DNA of 64,000 nt, from contig NZ_KB892378.1 in the NCBI RefSeq assembly GCF_000373785.1, positions 388,406-452,405 on the forward strand. Direction: 5' to 3'. Positions 60,701-64,000 of this stretch are shown in pieces. Each line of letters starts with the position of its first letter. The first letter of the stretch is position 1. The stretch comes from Erysipelothrix tonsillarum DSM 14972 (GTDB taxonomy: Bacteria > Bacillota_I > Bacilli_A > Erysipelotrichales > Erysipelotrichaceae). The position numbers were made by a program, and so were the translations under genes. The notes beneath the pieces are model-generated. The model was not told the DNA's origin and did no database searches. It saw only the letters and a program-made list of their open reading frames with translations.

Positions 60701-63301
60701 TTAATTTTTCATTGATTTATTGCGTTTTTTGAAACCTATCATGAATACTGTGCCTAGACCAATAAGTGCAATACCACAATTTAAAAGTTGCGATGAGCTA
60801 ATTCCTGTGTTCGGCAAATTAGGTACCGTTACTAATTTGTTTGAAATATCATACCCTTTATAATGTGCCGTATAACCTTCCACGTGCTTCTCCTCAACCG
60901 TATATTTAATTAACTTATGATTTTGATCATATTTTTGAATATTTTTAAATGAGTATTTCCAATCTGCTGAAGCAGAAGTTGTCGTTTCTGATATTTTTTT
61001 GCCATTTCCAAAGAGCATTATCGTTATCTCATTCGGTCTTGTATTTTTTTCATTATCAAAGTCAATCCACGTTTTTGTTCCACTAATTTCAATATACTCA
61101 GATTGTGGTTCATTAAAAGTATTCGTAAAGTCATAGCCACTTTGATGTCCGGTATATCCAGGAACTTCTTCTTCTTTTACACTATATACAATTTCTTTAC
61201 CATCTTTATATTTAAGTAATCCGTTAAAACTATATGTCCACGTATTGCCATTTTTTGTCCAAACAGGTTTTACACCTGACAATATTGTTCCGTTTGCACT
61301 TAAAACCACTTCTAAATCAGTAGGTTGATTCATTGTAGGATTCGACCCGTGATTCCACGTTTTTGTACCGCTCAGGTTGATTAATGCAGCTTTCGGTTCC
61401 TCGTAAGTGTTTGTAAAGTCAAATCCCGATTGATATCCTTTATATCCCGCAATTTCTTCTTCTTGCACTGTGTAGACAATTTCTACACCATTTTCATATT
61501 TAGGTAAATTTTTAAAACTATATGTCCAGGTGTTGCCGTTTTTTGTCCATTCAGGCTCAACATTTTCTAAAATTTTCCCATTTGCACTCAAAATAATTGT
61601 TAAATCAGTGGGCTGCTTTTCAGATGGATTCGATCCATGATTCCACGTTTTTGTACCCTCTACTTCAATTACTTCTGAATTGGTAATCGTCACTTTATAA
61701 GTACGTGTAGTATCATCAAATTGTGCTTCAGATTGAGTTGATTTATAACCAGAAAGATTTGTAATCTCTTCAACCGAGTAGAGATAGCCAAAACGACCTG
61801 TTGCCGTTTCAAAGTATTTAGGTAGTGATGTCCACTTATACGTCCATTGATTTGCATCATTTAATGTAACGACTCCATCAATTTCAACGGGATTAATACG
61901 TTCGTTATCATCTAAGATACCATTGTTGTTCAAATCAACATATTGGTATAATTGAACGTCAACAGCTTCATGTTGTGTTTTAGCATCTTCCCATTTTTTT
62001 GTCACTTCAAAATCAACGTCTTCATCTGGTATCCCAAAAGTGACAACTCCATTTGCGGAAATACCACCACCATTAATAGCGTAGTTATCTTCGATAATCA
62101 CAGTTGCATGATCTTTTACTTCAGTAATTGTATTCAAACGTGATTCAGTATGGAGATACAATTCTGTATCCGTCACGATTGATCCATTTTCGACCTGTTC
62201 TCGAACACCATTGTAGTTATATCGTTCACTCGGCTTATCCGTAAACCAATCGAGTTTTGTTCCAGTTAGTGTTCGTTCGGGCAGCGTGATAACATATCCT
62301 GCATTATATTTCACTTCGGAAAAGTAATCGTCACCACCTACTCTACTGTTTGATTGATTATCCTTAACATAATTTCCAATAACTGTTGTTCCTAATGTGG
62401 AGTGAGACAAGGTAAGACCTGTTTGGCACAACCAAACACCTCCTCCTGACTCCTCAGCTTCATTAGCAGTAATAATGGCATTGTGAACCCCCAAGACAGC
62501 ATGATCATTGGGCGTTGTCGTGGATCCATAAACATAAATTCCACCGCCACTTGCAGCCTTATTATTTCGGATAATTCCACCATTTATGGTTGCATCGCCT
62601 GCCTTAATAAAGATAGCACCACCAAGTCCACCCTTTTGGACGCCTGCATCATTACCCCATGCAGTATTATTTTCCATAATACCACCATTCATAACAAACG
62701 TTCCTTCAGTAAATACAGCACCACCGCCATTTCCCCAGCTTTTGCCGTAGGCATTATTCCCTGAAATTGCTCCACCATTCATGACAAATGTTCCTGAGTT
62801 ATAGATACCTCCACCTGGAATACCCATCACAAGACCCGTTGCTCCTGTAATCAATCCGGAATTTAGAACCAAGTCGCCAAGATTATGTATTAAAGACCCT
62901 CCTACAATGCCATTAGCATCTATTATAAGTGGAACATCGGTCGAATCTCGGCCAATTGTTAATGTAGCACTAGTAGGCACAATTATCATTGATTCATGTG
63001 ATTGCATTCCCGCTAACAAACTACTGCCATCGGATTTCGCCACCAACGTGATATCAGTTCCAGGTAGTAAATAAACTGGATTATTAAGCACAATCGAACC
63101 ATCAATAATAATTGTCTTACGGTCTCCAGAACTCGTGGAAGCATTACTGATTTCAGTGATTAAATCTGCCTCGTTATTGACTTCTATTTCTTGATCTAAA
63201 GCATTTGTTACAATTGGGTTAATAATAATAACCGAGAACATCAAAAAAAACGTCAATACCATTATTTTTATTTTATAAGTATTTAATTTAAAATTTTTCA
63301 T
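60701..63301 (-). CDS. LPXTG-anchored surface protein: beta-helix region plus four Cna-B domains
   Basis: The 866-aa secreted adhesin-like protein has a signal peptide (about 1-35) and a right-handed beta-helix region (about 110-425, repeated N-G-G-x-I/GGAI strands). Four Cna-B modules follow (about 430-541, 545-633, 641-730, 737-822), showing the Lys (TKTW), Glu (VQEEE) and Asn (FTNT) expected for isopeptide bonds. The sorting signal is LPNTG at 829-833. Modules 2 and 3 are near-duplicates (WNHGSNP in both). Module 1 carries a canonical EF-hand loop (DLNNNGILDDNE, about 456-467). A cre-like site lies 26-39 bp upstream of the ATG; RBS AAAGGAGA. Confidence 0.9.
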   Translation of the reverse strand: MKNFKLNTYKIKIMVLTFFLMFSVIIINPIVTNALDQEIEVNNEADLITEISNASTSSGDRKTIIIDGSIVLNNPVYLLPGTDITLVAKSDGSSLLAGMQSHESMIIVPTSATLTIGRDSTDVPLIIDANGIVGGSLIHNLGDLVLNSGLITGATGLVMGIPGGGIYNSGTFVMNGGAISGNNAYGKSWGNGGGAVFTEGTFVMNGGIMENNTAWGNDAGVQKGGLGGAIFIKAGDATINGGIIRNNKAASGGGIYVYGSTTTPNDHAVLGVHNAIITANEAEESGGGVWLCQTGLTLSHSTLGTTVIGNYVKDNQSNSRVGGDDYFSEVKYNAGYVITLPERTLTGTKLDWFTDKPSERYNYNGVREQVENGSIVTDTELYLHTESRLNTITEVKDHATVIIEDNYAINGGGISANGVVTFGIPDEDVDFEVTKKWEDAKTQHEAVDVQLYQYVDLNNNGILDDNERINPVEIDGVVTLNDANQWTYKWTSLPKYFETATGRFGYLYSVEEITNLSGYKSTQSEAQFDDTTRTYKVTITNSEVIEVEGTKTWNHGSNPSEKQPTDLTIILSANGKILENVEPEWTKNGNTWTYSFKNLPKYENGVEIVYTVQEEEIAGYKGYQSGFDFTNTYEEPKAALINLSGTKTWNHGSNPTMNQPTDLEVVLSANGTILSGVKPVWTKNGNTWTYSFNGLLKYKDGKEIVYSVKEEEVPGYTGHQSGYDFTNTFNEPQSEYIEISGTKTWIDFDNEKNTRPNEITIMLFGNGKKISETTTSASADWKYSFKNIQKYDQNHKLIKYTVEEKHVEGYTAHYKGYDISNKLVTVPNLPNTGISSSQLLNCGIALIGLGTVFMIGFKKRNKSMKN

Positions 63302-63326
63302 ACAATCTCCTTTATACTTTTTGAAA

Positions 63327-63340
63327 TTTTATCGCTTTCA
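63327..63340 (-). promoter_or_regulatory. cre-like site upstream of the Cna-B surface protein gene
   Basis: On the minus strand TGAAAGCGATAAAA matches 13 of 14 cre consensus positions. It lies between a possible -10 and the start codon, a roadblock position for CcpA. Confidence 0.5.
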
Positions 63341-63401
63341 AATTGTATCATTACGAAAAAATTGGTGTATCACTTGTAATAAACTTTACTGATTTCGTGA
63401 T

Positions 63402-63435
63402 AAAAAAAAGTGTTCTCAAAATCTGAGAACACTTT
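63402..63435 (-). terminator. Terminator of the surface protein gene at the window end
   Basis: AAAGTGTTCTCA and TGAGAACACTTT form a 12-bp stem around a 5-nt loop, followed by T's on the minus strand, 16 nt past the stop. Confidence 0.88.
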
Positions 63436-63450
63436 CTATCGTTTTCAATA

Positions 63451-64000
63451 CTATTTTTGCTCTTCTTCTTTATCTTTTTTATTAAGTAAGAATAAGAAGA
63501 GGCCGAGAACGATAATGCCACCACCGATTAAGATTGGTGTTGCATCAACTGCCATACCTGTTGAAGGAAGTGAGCCGTTGTTTGAACCTGTATTGGATCC
63601 ATTTCCTGAACCATTACCTGTTGCGTTACCTGTTCCATTACCATTTCCTGAACCATTTCCTGAACCATTTCCTGAACCATTTCCTGAATTACTATCATCA
63701 GTAATGTTTAAGTTAACATGTTTGCTGATTGTTTTATTCAAGCCAAATGTTGAAGGTGTTTCTTCATCAATAAAGTCACCATCGATTGTGTAGTTCAAGA
63801 CTACATCGTATTTACCAGGAGCAAGTTTTGTAATATCTGCTGTATGGTAATCAACACTTGCAAGTTCTGCAACTTCGCCTGTATCCAAGTTAATTACTTT
63901 ACCTTCTGCACGTTTGATAATTTCTTTTTCAATCGTACCGTTAGCTTTGAATGCCTTGAATTCAGCCATTGTCATGTTTAAGTCATGTCCAACAACTTGG
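63451..64000 (-). CDS. LPXTG-anchored surface protein, 3' end only (partial)
   Basis: This is the C-terminal part of a larger protein: the frame stays open to the window edge (…QVVGHDLNMTM), so the internal ATG at 63975 is not the start. Visible are a beta-rich module (VINLDTGEVAELASVDYHTADITKLAPGKYDVVLNYTIDG), a Ser-Gly-Asn-Gly repeat spacer, the sorting signal LPSTG, a membrane helix and a KKDKEEEQK tail. It would be fixed to peptidoglycan by sortase. The spacer is encoded by tandem 12-nt units. The function of the missing N-terminal part is unknown. Confidence 0.85.
   Translation of the reverse strand, partial: QVVGHDLNMTMAEFKAFKANGTIEKEIIKRAEGKVINLDTGEVAELASVDYHTADITKLAPGKYDVVLNYTIDGDFIDEETPSTFGLNKTISKHVNLNITDDSNSGNGSGNGSGNGSGNGNGTGNATGNGSGNGSNTGSNNGSLPSTGMAVDATPILIGGGIIVLGLFLFLLNKKDKEEEQK
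63600..63690 (-). repeat. Tandem 12-nt repeat encoding the SGNG wall-spacer
   Basis: Copies of TTCCTGAACCAT (plus strand), several perfect and several variant, encode Ser-Gly-Asn-Gly or the reverse phase in the surface protein. In-frame slippage here would change spacer length without a frameshift. Confidence 0.8.

Noticed and set aside
63600-63690. CRISPR-like array
   Set aside because: Repeats are 12 nt, contiguous, in frame with a Ser-Gly-Asn-Gly spacer, and without unique spacers. No cas genes in the window.

Overview
The window looks like a chromosomal segment of a low-GC Gram-positive bacterium. The likely group is the Erysipelotrichaceae, most probably Erysipelothrix. That placement is an inference from gene content and style: AT-rich DNA, strong GGAGG ribosome binding sites, many PTS and PRD-type regulators, LPXTG surface proteins, hairpin terminators after most genes, and no prophage, plasmid or CRISPR features. 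No rRNA or housekeeping marker is present to prove it.

Layout. 0-7 kb: a membrane-anchored protein of unknown function, a carboxyethyl-ornithine-synthase/alanine-dehydrogenase-family enzyme, an RsuA-type pseudouridine synthase, and a beta-glucoside unit (RpiR regulator, PTS EIIC, GH4 6-phospho-beta-glucosidase). 7-17.7 kb: an accessory, AT-rich stretch with an AAA ATPase, a GIY-YIG protein, about 1 kb without genes, a three-gene ABC cassette resembling lantibiotic self-protection or peptide-resistance transporters, a decayed ISLre2-like transposase, a PUA/ASCH-like small protein, and a lactococcin-972-type ABC pair. tRNA-Arg(CCG) and tRNA-Val(TAC) follow.

19-26 kb is one seven-gene minus-strand operon: a LevR-like PRD/AAA regulator, a FrlC-like epimerase, mannose-family EIIA, EIIB, EIIC and EIID, and a FrlB/GfrF-like SIS deglycase. 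It probably imports and degrades Amadori compounds such as fructoselysine. 26-29 kb holds a NagE-like EIICB behind a promoter/cre/RAT-antiterminator leader, with its probable LicT-type antiterminator convergent to it. 29-31.8 kb is a Ca2+/Mn2+ P-type ATPase behind a yybP-ykoY-like (Mn2+) riboswitch.

32-41 kb is a galacto-N-biose/lacto-N-biose locus: ABC importer (binding protein and two permeases), GH112 phosphorylase, a tiny two-TM protein, two N-acetylhexosamine 1-kinase paralogues and an AraC regulator. Together these would import the disaccharide, phosphorolyse it to Gal-1-P plus HexNAc, and phosphorylate the HexNAc. GalT, GalE and the transporter ATPase are not in the window. 41-46 kb: an EfrAB-like heterodimeric exporter with a divergent MerR regulator and a textbook 19-bp-spacer MerR promoter. 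46-57 kb: PepV dipeptidase/YfcC transporter, NUDIX, a 53-aa membrane peptide, Tag, LysR, MltG, TusA, a YhcH-family protein, acyltransferase-3, tRNA-Arg(ACG), ElaA-like GNAT and a glycerophosphodiesterase. 57-64 kb: three LPXTG cell-wall-anchored surface proteins (MucBP-type, beta-helix plus Cna-B type, and a third cut by the window end).

Several candidate cre sites suggest that carbon catabolite control links the sugar, peptide and adhesin loci.
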